A stretch of DNA of 39,450 nucleotides, from positions 143,755 to 183,204 of the forward strand of contig CALVKN010000068.1 in the NCBI GenBank assembly GCA_944332715.1, written 5' to 3'. How positions within the stretch are numbered: the first letter of the stretch is position 1; the number at the start of each line of letters is the position of its first letter. The translations under genes were made by a program, and so were the position numbers. Source of the DNA: an uncultured Bacilli bacterium. GTDB lineage: Bacteria; Bacillota_I; Bacilli_A; RF39; UBA660. This document shows, one piece after another, positions 1 to 9,450 of this stretch. The notes below the pieces were generated by a model. The model saw nothing but the letters and a program-made list of their open reading frames with translations, searched no databases and was not told where the DNA came from.

Positions 1-117
1 CTTTTCTCCGGTTTCGGGATCGTATGCGTAGGCCCCACTGTCGCGGGTGGGCGCATACAGCCTTGTCGGCGGGGCGCCGTTTCGCCGCTCGTCGCGTTCA
101 AAGCGGATTTTCTCCAT
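1..117 (-). CDS. Partial gene after rsmH, position of ftsL (N-terminus only)
   Basis: The first 39 codons of a leftward gene, cut by the window edge. An ATG at 117 is preceded by a GAGGGAT ribosome site, 70 nt after the rsmH stop. The visible protein is hydrophilic and rich in Arg, Glu and Pro, with no membrane segment yet. In Firmicutes the gene after mraZ-rsmH is usually the small septal protein FtsL, which starts with a charged cytoplasmic tail before one membrane helix. What is seen is compatible with that, but FtsL is too divergent to recognise from so little. The call rests on position only. Confidence 0.45.
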   Translation of the reverse strand, partial: MEKIRFERDERRNGAPPTRLYAPTRDSGAYAYDPETGEK

Positions 118-187
118 GCAGATCCCTCACTATCTCTATGCGGTCAATGGCACAAATTAGCACGCGCTTTCTGCCGGCGCCGGCGGT

Positions 188-1144
188 TCAGGCCCGCGGC
201 GCTGCCGCGTCCAGCTTTTCGATCGCGCGCAGCTTGGCGCACGTGGCGCGGCTGTTTTCCTTTGCCTCTTCCGGCGTGCACGAAAGGGGCTTGCGGGTGA
301 GCACCCTGGCCGTGGGCTGCCTGCCGCAGGTGCAGATGGGCGCCTTGGGCGGGCAGGTGCAGGGGTGCTCGTAGGCGCGGAACGCCTGCTTTACGATGCG
401 GTCCTCGAGCGAGTGGAACGTGAGGATCACGAGCCGGCCGCCGGGGGCGAGCAGGTCGTGCGCATCGTCGATGGCGGCGCGCAGGCCGTCCAGCTCGCCG
501 TTGACGGCGATGCGGATGGCTTGGAACGTGCGGCGGGCCGGGTGCTGCGCCTCGTGGCGGCTTTTGGCCGGCATGGCCGCGGCAACCAGGCGGGCGAGCT
601 GCCCGGTCGTCTCGATGGGCGCCTTTTCGCGCTCGCGTACAATGCGGTCCGCAATGCGCGCGGCATAGCGCTCTTCGCCGTAGTCGCGCAGGATGTGGCA
701 CAGCGTCTCAAACGAGCTGCCGTTTACCACGTCGCGCGCCGAGAGCGGGGCCTTCTGATCCATGCGCATGTCCAGCGGGGCGTCGGCATGGTAGGAAAAG
801 CCGCGTTCCGGCGTGTCGAGCTGGTGGCTCGATACCCCGAGGTCCAGCAGGATGCCGTCCGCGGCGTGGACGCCGAGCGGCGAGAGCAGCTCCCGCATCT
901 GAAAAAAATTGCCATGAACAGCGAGGAAACGGGCGCCAAAGGCCCGCAGTCTTTCCTCCGATGCTGTCACGGCTTCCCAATCCCGGTCGATTCCGATCAG
1001 CCGGCCCGTCTCCGGCATGCGGCTGAGCACCAGCTCCGCGTGGCCGCCGCCGCCCAGCGTCCCATCCACAAACAGGCCGCCCCGCTCCGGCCGCAGATAT
1101 TCCAATACCTCCCGCGACAGGACGGGAACGTGCGAAAAACTCAT
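188..1144 (-). CDS. rsmH: 16S rRNA (cytosine(1402)-N(4))-methyltransferase RsmH (MraW)
   Basis: Transfers a methyl group from S-adenosylmethionine to N4 of C1402 in the 16S rRNA decoding centre. The 318-residue product is normal for the family. It opens with MSFSHVPVLSREVLEYL, followed by the SAM-binding loop DGTLGGGGHAE near residue 25, then GIDRD, LLDLGVSSHQLD and LTFHSLEDRIVK, all RsmH signatures. The ATG at 1144 overlaps the mraZ stop by four bases (ATGA), so the two genes are translationally coupled and share the mraZ promoter. The frame stays open far upstream of this start, but that part lies over mraZ and resembles no RsmH. Confidence 0.96.
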   Translation of the reverse strand: MSFSHVPVLSREVLEYLRPERGGLFVDGTLGGGGHAELVLSRMPETGRLIGIDRDWEAVTASEERLRAFGARFLAVHGNFFQMRELLSPLGVHAADGILLDLGVSSHQLDTPERGFSYHADAPLDMRMDQKAPLSARDVVNGSSFETLCHILRDYGEERYAARIADRIVREREKAPIETTGQLARLVAAAMPAKSRHEAQHPARRTFQAIRIAVNGELDGLRAAIDDAHDLLAPGGRLVILTFHSLEDRIVKQAFRAYEHPCTCPPKAPICTCGRQPTARVLTRKPLSCTPEEAKENSRATCAKLRAIEKLDAAAPRA

Positions 1145-1587
1145 ATGCCCAGCTGCTGCAGGTGCTGCAGCGCGTCCGCAAAGCCGGCGTCTGCCGCTTC
1201 GCTGTGGCGGCGCAGCTGATCCGGATCCCAGAACTCGATGCGGTTGCCCACGCCGATCAGCGTGGCCTCGCGCGTGAGGCCGGCGATCTCCCGCAGCTGT
1301 GCCGGGATGAGCACGCGGCCCTGCTTGTCCGTCTCGCACGCGGCGGCCATGGCGTACAGCCGCCGGCGCACCGCCTGGCCCGCCATGTCCGTGACCGGCA
1401 GGGAGGCGAGCTTTTCGGAAAACAGCTCCCATTCGGACACCGACATGCCAAACAGGCAGGTGGCGTCGCCGCCGCCGAGCAGGCCGAGCGTCACGATGAG
1501 CACGTCGCCCACGTCGTCGCGCCATTTGGCGGGGACGAACACGCGCCCTTTTGCGTCGAGCGTGTGCGAAAAAGAACCGATCAACAT
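1141..1587 (-). CDS. mraZ: Transcriptional regulator MraZ
   Basis: MraZ is a ring-forming DNA-binding protein with two AbrB-like SpoVT/MraZ domains. It represses its own cell-division gene cluster. The 148-residue product has both expected repeats: DAKGRVFVPAKWR near residues 11-24 and DKQGRVLIPAQLRE near residues 82-95. The start at 1587 follows a GGGGGAA ribosome site and gives the usual MLIGSF N-terminus. It is the first gene of a leftward operon with rsmH. Three TGG boxes exactly 10 bp apart in its promoter (see the operator entry) fit autoregulation. Confidence 0.96.
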   Translation of the reverse strand: MLIGSFSHTLDAKGRVFVPAKWRDDVGDVLIVTLGLLGGGDATCLFGMSVSEWELFSEKLASLPVTDMAGQAVRRRLYAMAAACETDKQGRVLIPAQLREIAGLTREATLIGVGNRIEFWDPDQLRRHSEAADAGFADALQHLQQLGI

Positions 1588-1691
1588 GGCGCGTTCCCCC
1601 TTTCCAAGCGGCGGTATCGGGCGGCATGCCCGCCCGCGCGGGGCGCCGGCGACGGCCGAGACGGCCGACACTTTCACCCTCTTGTGCAGTA

Positions 1692-1727
1692 AGTATACAC
1701 CACTTTGCCCCATTTGTCACCACCTAC
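1692..1727 (-). promoter_or_regulatory. mraZ promoter with three-box MraZ operator
   Basis: On the minus strand a -35 box GTGACA (1720-1715) and a -10 box TATACT (1697-1692) are separated by 17 bp. Overlapping them are three TGG cores whose complements (CCA) begin at 1700, 1710 and 1720, exactly one helical turn apart. MraZ operators in other bacteria are known to be three or more short G-rich direct repeats with 10-bp spacing. The boxes cover the spacer and the -35 element, so bound protein would block polymerase. The leader to the mraZ start is about 100 nt. Confidence 0.75.
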
Positions 1728-1834
1728 ACGGTCAATTTGTCCGTTTTTTTTGAACAAATTATAAATTCGACAAAAAACCCCCGTTTCTCGCGCCACGCAA
1801 GGCGGGACGGGGGGATTCGCAAGCGCACAATTTG

Positions 1835-1843
1835 TGGTATACT
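1835..1843 (+). promoter_or_regulatory. Probable extended -10 promoter of the topoisomerase genes
   Basis: TGG followed by TATACT (1838-1843) forms an extended -10 element 34 bp upstream of the subunit B start. The matching -35 region (about 1815-1821) is poor, as is common with extended -10 promoters. The stretch from here back to 1728 also holds A/T-rich sequence upstream of the divergent mraZ promoter. Confidence 0.5.
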
Positions 1844-1877
1844 ATTGTTCCGGTAAGACATAGATGTGGGGGTATCC

Positions 1878-3863
1878 ATGGCAAAGACATATACCGTATC
1901 GGATATTCAGGTGATCGAGGGGCTGGATGCGGTCCGCATGCGGCCGGGCATGTACATCGGCTCGACCGGGCAGCGCGGGCTGCACCACCTGCTCTGGGAA
2001 ATTGTAGACAATTCCATCGACGAGGCGGCCAACGGCTATGCGTCCGAGGTGAGCGTCACGCTCAACCGCGACGGGTCGGTCACCGTGGCGGACAACGGGC
2101 GCGGCATCCCGGTCGGCATCCACGAAAAGCTGGGCGTGTCGGGCGTGGAGGTCGTGTTCACGCAGCTGCACGCCGGCGGCAAGTTCGGCAACGACAGCTA
2201 CGGCTATTCGGGCGGCCTGCACGGCGTGGGCGCGTCGGTGGTCAACGCGCTGTCGGAGTGGCTGACGGTCGAGGTGTTCTATGAGAACCGCGCGTACAAG
2301 ATGGAGTTTGAGAGCGTGGACGACGGCACGGGGCACATCGTCTCCGGCAGGCCGAAATACCCGCTCACGGAGGTCGGGCGGACGCGCCGGCAGGGCACGG
2401 TGGTCACGTTCAAGCCGGACGCGCGCGTGTTTGAGACGGTGGAGATGAACTATGACGTCGTGTCGCGCCGGCTGCGGGAGCTGGCGTACCTGAACCGCGG
2501 TGTGCGCATGGTGCTGACCGACAACCGGCGGCGCAGCGCCGCCGAGGACGGCGAGGAGCGGCCGCGCACGGTGGAATACCGGTTCGACGGCGGCCTGTCG
2601 GACTTTGTCACGTTTTTGAATGCGGACAAGACGGCGCTGTACGAGCCGCCGATCCACGTGCAGGGCAGCAGCGGCGGCATCGTGGTGGAGCTGGCGCTGC
2701 AGCACAACGACGGCTATGCCGACAGCCTCTTTTCCTATGTGAATAACATCCCGACCACCGAGGGCGGCACGCACGAGACGGGGTTCAAGGCCGCCTTCAC
2801 GAAGGTAATGAACGACTACTGCCGCCGCACCGGCATTTTGAAGGAGAAGGACGCGTCGCTCGCGGGCGAGGATTTCCGCGAGGGCATCACGGCGGTGCTG
2901 AGCCTCAAGATGCGCTCCATCCAGTTTGAGGGCCAGACCAAGACGAAGCTGGGCAACACGGAGGCGCGGCCGGCCGTCGAGGCCGTGGTGGGCGAGGAGC
3001 TCACGCGGTTTCTCGAGGACCTGAAGCACGCCGCCGTGGGCAACGCCATCGCGGAAAAGGCGGTCAAATCGGCCAAGGTGCGCGAGGCGGCGCGCAAGGC
3101 CAAGGCCACCGCGCGCGAGAAGAACAAGCTGGAAAACGCGCCGCTCGTGGGCAAGCTGTCCAGCTGCACCGGCCGCAACGCGGCGGTGAACGAGCTGTTC
3201 ATCGTCGAGGGCGACTCCGCGGGCGGCAGCGCCAAGCAGGGGCGCGACCGCCGCTTCCAGGCGATTTTGCCGCTGCGGGGCAAGCCGCTCAACGTCGAAA
3301 AAAAGCGGCTCGACCAGGTGTTGCAGAACGAGGAGTTCCGCTCCATGATCACGGCCATCGGCACCGGCATCGGCGAGGATTTCGACATCCGTTCGCTCCG
3401 GTACGACAAGATCATCATCCTGGCCGACGCGGACCAGGACGGCGCGCACATCCGCTCCATCCTGCTCACGTTCTTCTACCGGTACATGAAGCCGCTCATC
3501 ACCGAGGGGCACGTGTACATCGGCCGGCCGCCGCTCTACAAGGTGCAAAAGGGCGGCAAGTCCGTCTACTGCTACGACGACGACGAGCTGCGGCAGGCCA
3601 CGCGCAGCGTGGGCCGCGGCTATACGCTCCAGCGTTACAAGGGGCTGGGCGAGATGAACCCGGAGCAGCTCTGGGAGACGACGATGAACCCGCAGAACCG
3701 GCAGCTCATCCGCGTCACGATCGAGGACGCGGCGGACGTGGAGCACCTGGTCACCGTGCTCATGGGCGACAAGGTGCAGTCCCGCAAGGAGTACATCTTC
3801 GAGTATGCGGATTTCAACCGCCGGCGCGACGACGTGTTTGAAAAGATGGCCAACCGACAGTAA
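1878..3863 (+). CDS. Type IIA DNA topoisomerase subunit B (GyrB/ParE family)
   Basis: ATPase subunit of a type II topoisomerase, which passes one DNA duplex through another. The 661-residue product has the GHKL ATPase ([11 protein letters not shown] with Glu41 and Asn45, DNGRGIPVG, and [18 protein letters not shown]), the transducer domain, and the TOPRIM domain with [15 protein letters not shown] near 443 and [10 protein letters not shown] near 516. It ends in the short C-terminal block [13 protein letters not shown]. The length is that of Gram-positive GyrB or ParE; no long proteobacterial insert is present. The ATG at 1878 has a GGGGG site 5 nt upstream; an in-frame ATG at 1866 sits before that site and is rejected. 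TOPRIM wording ([14 protein letters not shown]) is gyrase-like, but the partner lacks a GyrA box, so ParE is possible. Confidence 0.9.
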   Translation: MAKTYTVSDIQVIEGLDAVRMRPGMYIGSTGQRGLHHLLWEIVDNSIDEAANGYASEVSVTLNRDGSVTVADNGRGIPVGIHEKLGVSGVEVVFTQLHAGGKFGNDSYGYSGGLHGVGASVVNALSEWLTVEVFYENRAYKMEFESVDDGTGHIVSGRPKYPLTEVGRTRRQGTVVTFKPDARVFETVEMNYDVVSRRLRELAYLNRGVRMVLTDNRRRSAAEDGEERPRTVEYRFDGGLSDFVTFLNADKTALYEPPIHVQGSSGGIVVELALQHNDGYADSLFSYVNNIPTTEGGTHETGFKAAFTKVMNDYCRRTGILKEKDASLAGEDFREGITAVLSLKMRSIQFEGQTKTKLGNTEARPAVEAVVGEELTRFLEDLKHAAVGNAIAEKAVKSAKVREAARKAKATAREKNKLENAPLVGKLSSCTGRNAAVNELFIVEGDSAGGSAKQGRDRRFQAILPLRGKPLNVEKKRLDQVLQNEEFRSMITAIGTGIGEDFDIRSLRYDKIIILADADQDGAHIRSILLTFFYRYMKPLITEGHVYIGRPPLYKVQKGGKSVYCYDDDELRQATRSVGRGYTLQRYKGLGEMNPEQLWETTMNPQNRQLIRVTIEDAADVEHLVTVLMGDKVQSRKEYIFEYADFNRRRDDVFEKMANRQ

Positions 3864-3874
3864 AGGACGACGAT

Positions 3875-6274
3875 ATGCCAAAGACGACGGAACCGATCCA
3901 GGAAAAGATCCTGCTGAGCAGCATGGACGAGGTCATGCACAACTCCATGATGCCCTATGCCGAGCACGTCATTCTGGAGCGCGCGCTGCCGCGCGTGGAG
4001 GACGGGCTCAAGCCCGTGCAGCGCCGCATCCTGTTCACGATGCTCGAGCTGGGGCTTACCCAGGACAAGCCGCACCGCAAGAGCGCGCGCATCGTGGGCG
4101 ACTGCCTGGGCAAGTACCACCCGCACGGCGACTCTTCCGTGTACGACGCCATGGTGCGCATGGCGCAGCCGTTCAACATGCGCGTGCCGCTCGTGGACGG
4201 GCACGGCAACTTCGGCTCGGTCGACGGCGACACGGCCGCCGCCATGCGCTATACCGAGGCGCGCATGACGGAGGCGGCCGCGCAGCTGCTGCGGGACATC
4301 GACCGGGACACCGTGCCGTTTGTGTTCAACTTTGACGACACGACCAAGGAGCCGGAGCTGCTGCCGGGGCGGTTTCCAAACCTGCTCATCAACGGCGCGT
4401 CCGGTATCGCGGTCGGGCTCGCGACGAACATCCCGCCGCACAACCCGGCCGAGGCGATCGACGCGGTCATCGCCACGATGGAAAACCCGCGCATCCCGCT
4501 GGACGAGCTGATGCGCATTTTGCCCGCGCCGGATTTCCCGACGGGCGGCTTCCTGCTCGCGTCGGACGAGATCCGCCGCGCGTACGAGACGGGCCGCGGC
4601 AAGCTGACCATGCGCGCGCGCACGCATTTTGAGGAGCAGAAGAACGGCAAGACGCTCATCGTCGTCACCGAGCTGCCGTATCAGGTCAACAAGGCGGCGG
4701 CGCTCGAGAAGATCCTGGCCGTCAGCCAGGAGAAGAAGACGCTGTTCCAGGGCATCGGCGACATCCGGGACGAGAGCGACCGGCAGGGCATGCGCGCCGT
4801 CATCGAGGTCAAGAAGGACGGCGACCCGGAGAAGATCCTGCAATATCTGTACAAGTATTCCGACCTGCAGTGCACGTTTGGCGTGAACATGGTCGCCATC
4901 GCGGGCGGCAAGCCGCAGCAGATGGGCCTGAAGGAGATTTTGCAGCACTACATCCGCCACCAGCGCGACGTGGTCACGCGCCGCACGAAAAACGAGCTGG
5001 AGACGGCGGAGCGGCGGGAGCACACGCTGGCCGGGCTGATGATCGCCGTGAACCACCTCGACCGCGTGATCGCGCTCATCCGCGCGTCCAAATCCCCGCG
5101 CGAGGCCAAGGAAGGGCTCATGGCGGAGTTCCGGCTCACCGAGCTGCAGGCGCAGGCGATCCTCGACCTTCGGCTGCAGCGGCTCACGAACCTGGAGCTG
5201 CGGGCCATCGAGCGCGAGTACGCGGAGGTCGTCAAGCTCATTGGCGAGCTGCGCGCCATCCTGGCGTCGGACAAAAAGCTCGTCGCGCTGATCAAAAAGG
5301 AGCTGCTGGCCATCCGCGCGCAGCTGGCCGACCCGCGCCGCACGCAGGTCATCGAGGGCGAGGCGGCCATCGCCGTGGACGCGGAGGAGCTCTCCACCGC
5401 GGAGGACGTGACGGTCGCCGTATGCGAGGGGCTCAAGGTGCGCCGCTGCCCCACGCGGCTGTTCAATTTGTCGCAGATCGCCGAGGACCGGCCGCTGTTC
5501 GTCGTGGAGACGCGCTCCGACCGGCGCATCCGCCTGTTTACCGATCAGGGCGCGGTGCTTTCGCTCACCGCGGACGAGATCCCGGAGACGCGCGCCACGG
5601 CGCGCGCGGCCAACCTCGCGTCCCTGCTGCCGTTTGAGAAGAACGAGCGCATTGTGGCCGCCTTCCCGGACGAGGAGGAGGGGGAGTACCTGTTTTATAC
5701 GCGCAGCGGCAACGTCAAGCGCACGGCCGCGGCCGAATACCGGCTGCGCGTCAAGCGCACGGCGGCCATCGCGCTCAAGGAGCGGGACGCCGTGTTTGGC
5801 GTGGAGCGCCTCACCGGCGACACGCTGCTGCTCGTCACGCGGCTGGGCATGAGCATCCGCTTTACGACCGAGTCCATCCCCGCGATGGGGCGCGTGAGCG
5901 GCGGCGTCAAGTGCATCAAGCTGGACGAGGGGGACGCGGTGTGCTTTGCCGGGCAGCTGCCGGACGAGGGCGAGCTGCTGGTCGTCACCGACCGGGGCTA
6001 TGGCAAGCGCAGCTTCCTGTTCGATTACGAGGTGCAGGGGCGCAACGGCAAGGGTGTCAAGACGTTTGACTTTAAAAAGAACGGCGCGAACGGCAACTGC
6101 ATCCAGGCAGTGTTCCACGTGTGCGAGCCGTTCCCGATCACGCTCGTGCAGCGCCACGGCGCGGAGACGACGATCTCGACCGAATCGGTGCACATCGAGC
6201 CGCGCGCGGGCCGCGGGGCGATGCTCGTGGCCGTCGTGCTCGACGACGACGTGGTCGAGGTGCGCAGGGGATAA
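3875..6274 (+). CDS. Type IIA DNA topoisomerase subunit A (topoisomerase IV-like, GyrA/ParC family)
   Basis: DNA breakage-reunion subunit. The 799-residue product has the winged-helix core with [20 protein letters not shown] near 75-94 and the catalytic tyrosine in AAAMRYTE (Tyr126). A coiled region follows, then a C-terminal beta-pinwheel (about 500-799). The quinolone-determining positions are Ser87 and Asp91, the sensitive-type residues. The GyrA box (Q-R/K-R-G-G-K/R-G), which gyrase needs to wrap DNA and introduce negative supercoils, should lie around 505-530. Instead the sequence reads [15 protein letters not shown] with no such motif. That favours a ParC-like relaxing/decatenating enzyme or a second, non-canonical gyrase paralogue. 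It starts 11 nt after subunit B with its own AAAGGA site, so the two form an operon. Confidence 0.9.
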   Translation: MPKTTEPIQEKILLSSMDEVMHNSMMPYAEHVILERALPRVEDGLKPVQRRILFTMLELGLTQDKPHRKSARIVGDCLGKYHPHGDSSVYDAMVRMAQPFNMRVPLVDGHGNFGSVDGDTAAAMRYTEARMTEAAAQLLRDIDRDTVPFVFNFDDTTKEPELLPGRFPNLLINGASGIAVGLATNIPPHNPAEAIDAVIATMENPRIPLDELMRILPAPDFPTGGFLLASDEIRRAYETGRGKLTMRARTHFEEQKNGKTLIVVTELPYQVNKAAALEKILAVSQEKKTLFQGIGDIRDESDRQGMRAVIEVKKDGDPEKILQYLYKYSDLQCTFGVNMVAIAGGKPQQMGLKEILQHYIRHQRDVVTRRTKNELETAERREHTLAGLMIAVNHLDRVIALIRASKSPREAKEGLMAEFRLTELQAQAILDLRLQRLTNLELRAIEREYAEVVKLIGELRAILASDKKLVALIKKELLAIRAQLADPRRTQVIEGEAAIAVDAEELSTAEDVTVAVCEGLKVRRCPTRLFNLSQIAEDRPLFVVETRSDRRIRLFTDQGAVLSLTADEIPETRATARAANLASLLPFEKNERIVAAFPDEEEGEYLFYTRSGNVKRTAAAEYRLRVKRTAAIALKERDAVFGVERLTGDTLLLVTRLGMSIRFTTESIPAMGRVSGGVKCIKLDEGDAVCFAGQLPDEGELLVVTDRGYGKRSFLFDYEVQGRNGKGVKTFDFKKNGANGNCIQAVFHVCEPFPITLVQRHGAETTISTESVHIEPRAGRGAMLVAVVLDDDVVEVRRG

Positions 6275-6622
6275 CGCCGCGCGCGGTGGGCGCGATCCGG
6301 CGGACGCCTTGCATGCGCCGGGCTGCGCCCCCGGGCGGCGATGTGCGCGGGCGGGCTGGGAACGCGCTTTTCGGCCGGGCCTGCTGGCGCGGCCGACGGG
6401 AAAAGCGCCGTGCAGCTGGGCAAAGGCGCGGGGCAGGCGCCCGGAACGTGTTGCCGGGAAGGGCGAAGGGGGCGCCGCGGCTGGTGGACGGCTGCAGTGC
6501 CCCGTTTGTGCCCGATGCAACCAGACGCAACCGCCGGTTGCGGCATTGCAAGGCACGGCGTATGGCTTTGCCACGGCTACGCCGGATAGAATGGAGAAAA
6601 CCACATATCTGGGGAGGATCCT
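6275..6622. other. Gene-free GC-rich spacer after the topoisomerase operon
   Basis: 348 bp with no gene I can support; the short open frames here have no ribosome site or family signature. It contains a perfect 7-bp dyad GCAACCG-C-CGGTTGC at 6527-6541, not followed by a T run, so it is not a convincing terminator. No clear promoter is visible for the regulator that follows at 6623, although a weak TTGCGG-17-TATGGC pair (6538-6566) is possible. Confidence 0.5.
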
Positions 6623-7246
6623 ATGAAGCTATCGGAAAAGATCTACTATTGCCGCAAAAAGGCCGGCAAATCGCAGGAGGAGCTGGCGGCGCTGCTGGGC
6701 GTGTCGCGGCAGGCGGTCAGCAAGTGGGAGACGGGCGACGCGGAGCCGGAGATCGGCAAGCTGCGCCTGCTGTCGGAGACGTTCGGCGTGTCGGTCGACT
6801 GGCTGCTGTCGGAGGAGGAGCCGCAGGGCGCGCCGGAGGGCGCGCAGGCGGCGCCGGCGCAGGGCGGCAGGGCGGACTGGGTGGACGCGTTGCCGGGGAT
6901 GCTCGGGCGGCTGTTCCGGCGGTACGGCTGGCTTGCCGGCGTGTATATCGCGCTCACGGGCGCGGGCTTTGCGCTCGTGGGCGGGCTGGCGCGCGGCATC
7001 AGCCGGAGCATGTTTTCCTCCTTTTCCGGCGTGGTGAACGACCCGTTTGGCAGCCTTGGCGGGGGCATGTCCGGCTGGACGGTGTCCGGCGACCTGCCGT
7101 GGGACGCGGTGAACGGCGGCATGGCGGGCTTTGTGCGTAACAACCCCGTCACGGTGTTCGGCACGGTGCTCCTGGTCGTCGGGCTGTGCCTCATCGTGGC
7201 GGGCGTGGTGCTCGCGGTCGTGCTGAAGCGCCGGGCGCGCTCCTGA
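6623..7246 (+). CDS. XRE-family helix-turn-helix regulator with membrane-spanning C-terminus
   Basis: The 207-residue protein has an N-terminal HTH_3/Cro-C1 domain (residues 5-62; KSQEELAALLGVSRQAVSKWE is the recognition unit). A Glu/Ala/Gly linker follows, then two hydrophobic segments near 112-136 and 172-200 with an Arg-rich end. This layout is common in Firmicutes: a DNA-binding head tethered to the membrane, often autoregulatory. The start has a strong GGGGAGGA site. The signal it senses cannot be read from the sequence. It is a single gene closed by a strong terminator. Confidence 0.85.
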   Translation: MKLSEKIYYCRKKAGKSQEELAALLGVSRQAVSKWETGDAEPEIGKLRLLSETFGVSVDWLLSEEEPQGAPEGAQAAPAQGGRADWVDALPGMLGRLFRRYGWLAGVYIALTGAGFALVGGLARGISRSMFSSFSGVVNDPFGSLGGGMSGWTVSGDLPWDAVNGGMAGFVRNNPVTVFGTVLLVVGLCLIVAGVVLAVVLKRRARS

Positions 7247-7262
7247 CGTTTCGCGCGCAAAG

Positions 7263-7307
7263 CGCCGGCCCCGCCCCCGTTTGCCGGGGTGGGGCCGGCG
7301 TATTTTT
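7263..7307 (+). terminator. Rho-independent terminator of the XRE regulator gene
   Basis: A near-perfect stem of about 15 bp: CGCCGGCCCC (7263-7272) pairs with GGGGCCGGCG (7291-7300) and continues inward. TATTTTT follows. It lies between convergent genes. Confidence 0.9.
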
Positions 7308-7318
7308 GGCCCGTGGCC

Positions 7319-8080
7319 TCACGGTTCCGTCCAGAAATGGGTAATCTCCCCGGTGGCGGCGTCCACGACCAGCCGGCAGACGAACGGGCCCTGCGGCTGA
7401 TACACCTTCAGCAGATATTGCCCTGTCGGCTCGCTCTCCAGCAGCGACACCGAGCAGGGTGCGCTGTGAAACTGCTCCGCCATTGCGCCGCCTGTTGCGT
7501 CGCAATGGTCGCTTACGCGCTGTAGAATGGCAGACGCCCATCCGCTTTGCCGGAACAGCGTGCGGGCGTCCGGCCCGAGCCCCTGCAGGCTCTGCGTCTC
7601 GTGGCCTGCCAGCCTGTCCGGCTCCAGAACAAACGTGCTGGACACGATGTATCCCGAATGCGCAAGGTACTCCACCGCATATCGCTCGCCGACGAGCCAG
7701 TTTGTCCGGGACGAATCCACCCCGTCGAGCAGCCAGCGCCCATCCAGCAGGCAACGGCCGGAGCCTTTGTAGAAGAAGCCGGGCTTTCGAGCCTCCAGCG
7801 TTGCCACCGTCCGGCAGGTGCCGGTCGCCTGTAAATCCAGGCGGAGCAGGCCGTACTGCCGGGCCGTCCCCGCAAATCCCGCCAGGCAGATGGCCAGCAG
7901 CACGCCGGCGGTGCACAGCAGCCCGGCCAGGCGATACAGCCGTTTTGCGGCGTGCCGCCGCCGCAGCCTGCGGATGCCCCAGAAAAACAGCAGGCCCAGC
8001 AGCAGTATGGCGCCGCCGCACAGGAGCATGGCGTGCGCGTCCCGCTCTTGCAGCGTGTGAATCAGCTGTGCCGGTTGCAT
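7319..8080 (-). CDS. Unknown two-helix membrane protein
   Basis: A 253-residue protein I do not recognise. It has two hydrophobic helices (about 17-36 and 54-72) separated by an Arg-rich loop. After them comes a roughly 180-residue soluble domain ending VVDAATGEITHFWTEP, a turn reminiscent of the last strand of PepSY-like folds (weak). The start at 8080 has a GGAGGGAGG site and lies 31 nt downstream of the zinc-ribbon gene, so the two are probably cotranscribed from the promoter at 9387-9415. Function is unknown; it may act with its partner at the membrane. Confidence 0.7.
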   Translation of the reverse strand: MQPAQLIHTLQERDAHAMLLCGGAILLLGLLFFWGIRRLRRRHAAKRLYRLAGLLCTAGVLLAICLAGFAGTARQYGLLRLDLQATGTCRTVATLEARKPGFFYKGSGRCLLDGRWLLDGVDSSRTNWLVGERYAVEYLAHSGYIVSSTFVLEPDRLAGHETQSLQGLGPDARTLFRQSGWASAILQRVSDHCDATGGAMAEQFHSAPCSVSLLESEPTGQYLLKVYQPQGPFVCRLVVDAATGEITHFWTEP

Positions 8081-8111
8081 GGCCTCCCTCCTCTGTCGCG
8101 GTGCAGGTCAG

Positions 8112-9368
8112 TCAGTGCCGGTCAGGCATATTTGCCGGGCCGGTTGCCGGCAGGCGCGTCTTTTCGTCCAGCAGGCGGGCGATGCGCTTGTGCGTTGCGC
8201 CCCGCAGGCAGCAGAACACGATGCACACCACGAGCGACGGCGGGAACAGCAGCAGCGCAGGTATGGCCAGCTCGTCCGGCACGTTCCCCTCCAGCCCCTG
8301 GACCAGCAGCGCCAGCGTCGCCGCGGTCGCAATGGCGGACCAAAGCCGCCACACGTACTGCCGCGCGTACCGCGCGTTCAGCGCTGTCAGCGCGGGGTCC
8401 GTCTCCAGCAGGCGCTGCTGCGCCCTGCACGTGCGCAGGTCAAAGCCGCAGCGCGGGCAGAAGTCGGCGTCCGGCGGTACCGGGGCTTCACAGCCGGGGC
8501 AGCAGTCCGCGTCGTCGCCGGCGTACGCTTCGGCAAACGCGGCCGCTGCGGCCGCGTCCGGAGCGCCGCCCGGCGTCCCTGCCGCCTGGTATCCGGCGTC
8601 CGGCCGCGCGCCGCCCTCCGTCCCCGCGGGGGCGGACGCGCCTGCCGCGGGCGCGGGTGGCACGGTTGACGCGCCGTCTTCCGCCAGGCCGGGGAAGCAG
8701 GCCGGCAGCCGGAACCGCCGCTGCCGCCCGTCCGCCGTCTCGTATGCGTATAGCGTGCAGCGCCGGGCGGTCCGGAGCACGAATGGCCGGCGCAGCTCCG
8801 TCACGCGCACGTCGCCGCCGGTCCATATGTTGTATCGGTTTTCGCCGCGCCGGTAGCGCTCCACTTCGGACACGATCACGGCGCCGATCCGCGCCAGCCG
8901 GCCCTGCCGCCTGGCGTTTTCGAGGTTGTGGGCCGCGGCGGCGGCGCGCGTGGCGGCGTCAAAGCCCACGTCGGTGTCGCCGGTCAGCGTCACATAGTAC
9001 AGCGTGTCGGACCGGTGCTCGCGCACGACGGCGGACTGACGCGCGAGAAAATACCGGCGGGACAGGCAGGTGTCCACGACGAGCGCCGCCACGCCGGCAA
9101 ACGACAGCAGCAGGCCGGCGAGCATCCACCCGTCGCCAAAGAACAGGAGCACCAGCGGGCAAAGCACATAGGCCAGCCCGCGGCCGAGCAACCGCCCGAA
9201 CGTGACGCAGGCGCCCCGCTGCCGCGCGTAGGCGGCGTCATAGGCAAAGATGTCGTATCGCTCGGCAGCCGTGCCGGGCTGCCCGGCGCCGCACCGGCCG
9301 CAAAAGAAAGCGCCTGCCGGCAGCGTGGCGCTGCAGTGGGGGCAAAGCGCCGCGTGTGCGGATTCCAT
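8112..9368 (-). CDS. Membrane protein with two zinc ribbons
   Basis: A 418-residue protein of unknown function. The N-terminal ribbon CPHC-x10-CGRC (Cys9, 12, 23, 26) and a second ribbon CPGC-x10-CPRC near residue 315 should each bind one zinc ion. Between them are a hydrophobic pair (about 60-95), a soluble domain (about 100-230) and an Ala/Pro/Gly-rich linker. Another hydrophobic pair follows the second ribbon. The start at 9368 is set by a near-perfect GGAGGTGA site; the open frame beyond it is antisense to the next gene. It probably forms an operon with the 7319-8080 gene. Confidence 0.75.
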   Translation of the reverse strand: MESAHAALCPHCSATLPAGAFFCGRCGAGQPGTAAERYDIFAYDAAYARQRGACVTFGRLLGRGLAYVLCPLVLLFFGDGWMLAGLLLSFAGVAALVVDTCLSRRYFLARQSAVVREHRSDTLYYVTLTGDTDVGFDAATRAAAAAHNLENARRQGRLARIGAVIVSEVERYRRGENRYNIWTGGDVRVTELRRPFVLRTARRCTLYAYETADGRQRRFRLPACFPGLAEDGASTVPPAPAAGASAPAGTEGGARPDAGYQAAGTPGGAPDAAAAAAFAEAYAGDDADCCPGCEAPVPPDADFCPRCGFDLRTCRAQQRLLETDPALTALNARYARQYVWRLWSAIATAATLALLVQGLEGNVPDELAIPALLLFPPSLVVCIVFCCLRGATHKRIARLLDEKTRLPATGPANMPDRH

Positions 9369-9386
9369 ACCGTCACCTCCGCATAT

Positions 9387-9415
9387 ATTGTACCATGGCC
9401 GCACGGACCCGGCAA
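9387..9415 (-). promoter_or_regulatory. Promoter of the zinc-ribbon gene pair
   Basis: Minus strand: TTGCCG (9415-9410), 17-bp spacer ending TGG, then TACAAT (9392-9387). Transcription would begin only about 12 nt before the coding start, leaving room for just the GGAGGTGA ribosome site. Confidence 0.7.
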
Positions 9416-9450
9416 TGTGTAGTGCAAATGCCGCCAATTGTGACAAAAGT

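Noticed and set aside
6341-6589. 82-codon frame in the spacer after the topoisomerase operon
   Set aside because: No ribosome site, no recognisable motif, and composition like the surrounding non-coding GC-rich DNA.
1842-6604. Long minus-strand frames opposite the topoisomerase genes (679 and 989 codons)
   Set aside because: Same shadow effect; no ribosome sites or domains, while the plus-strand products are complete and conserved.
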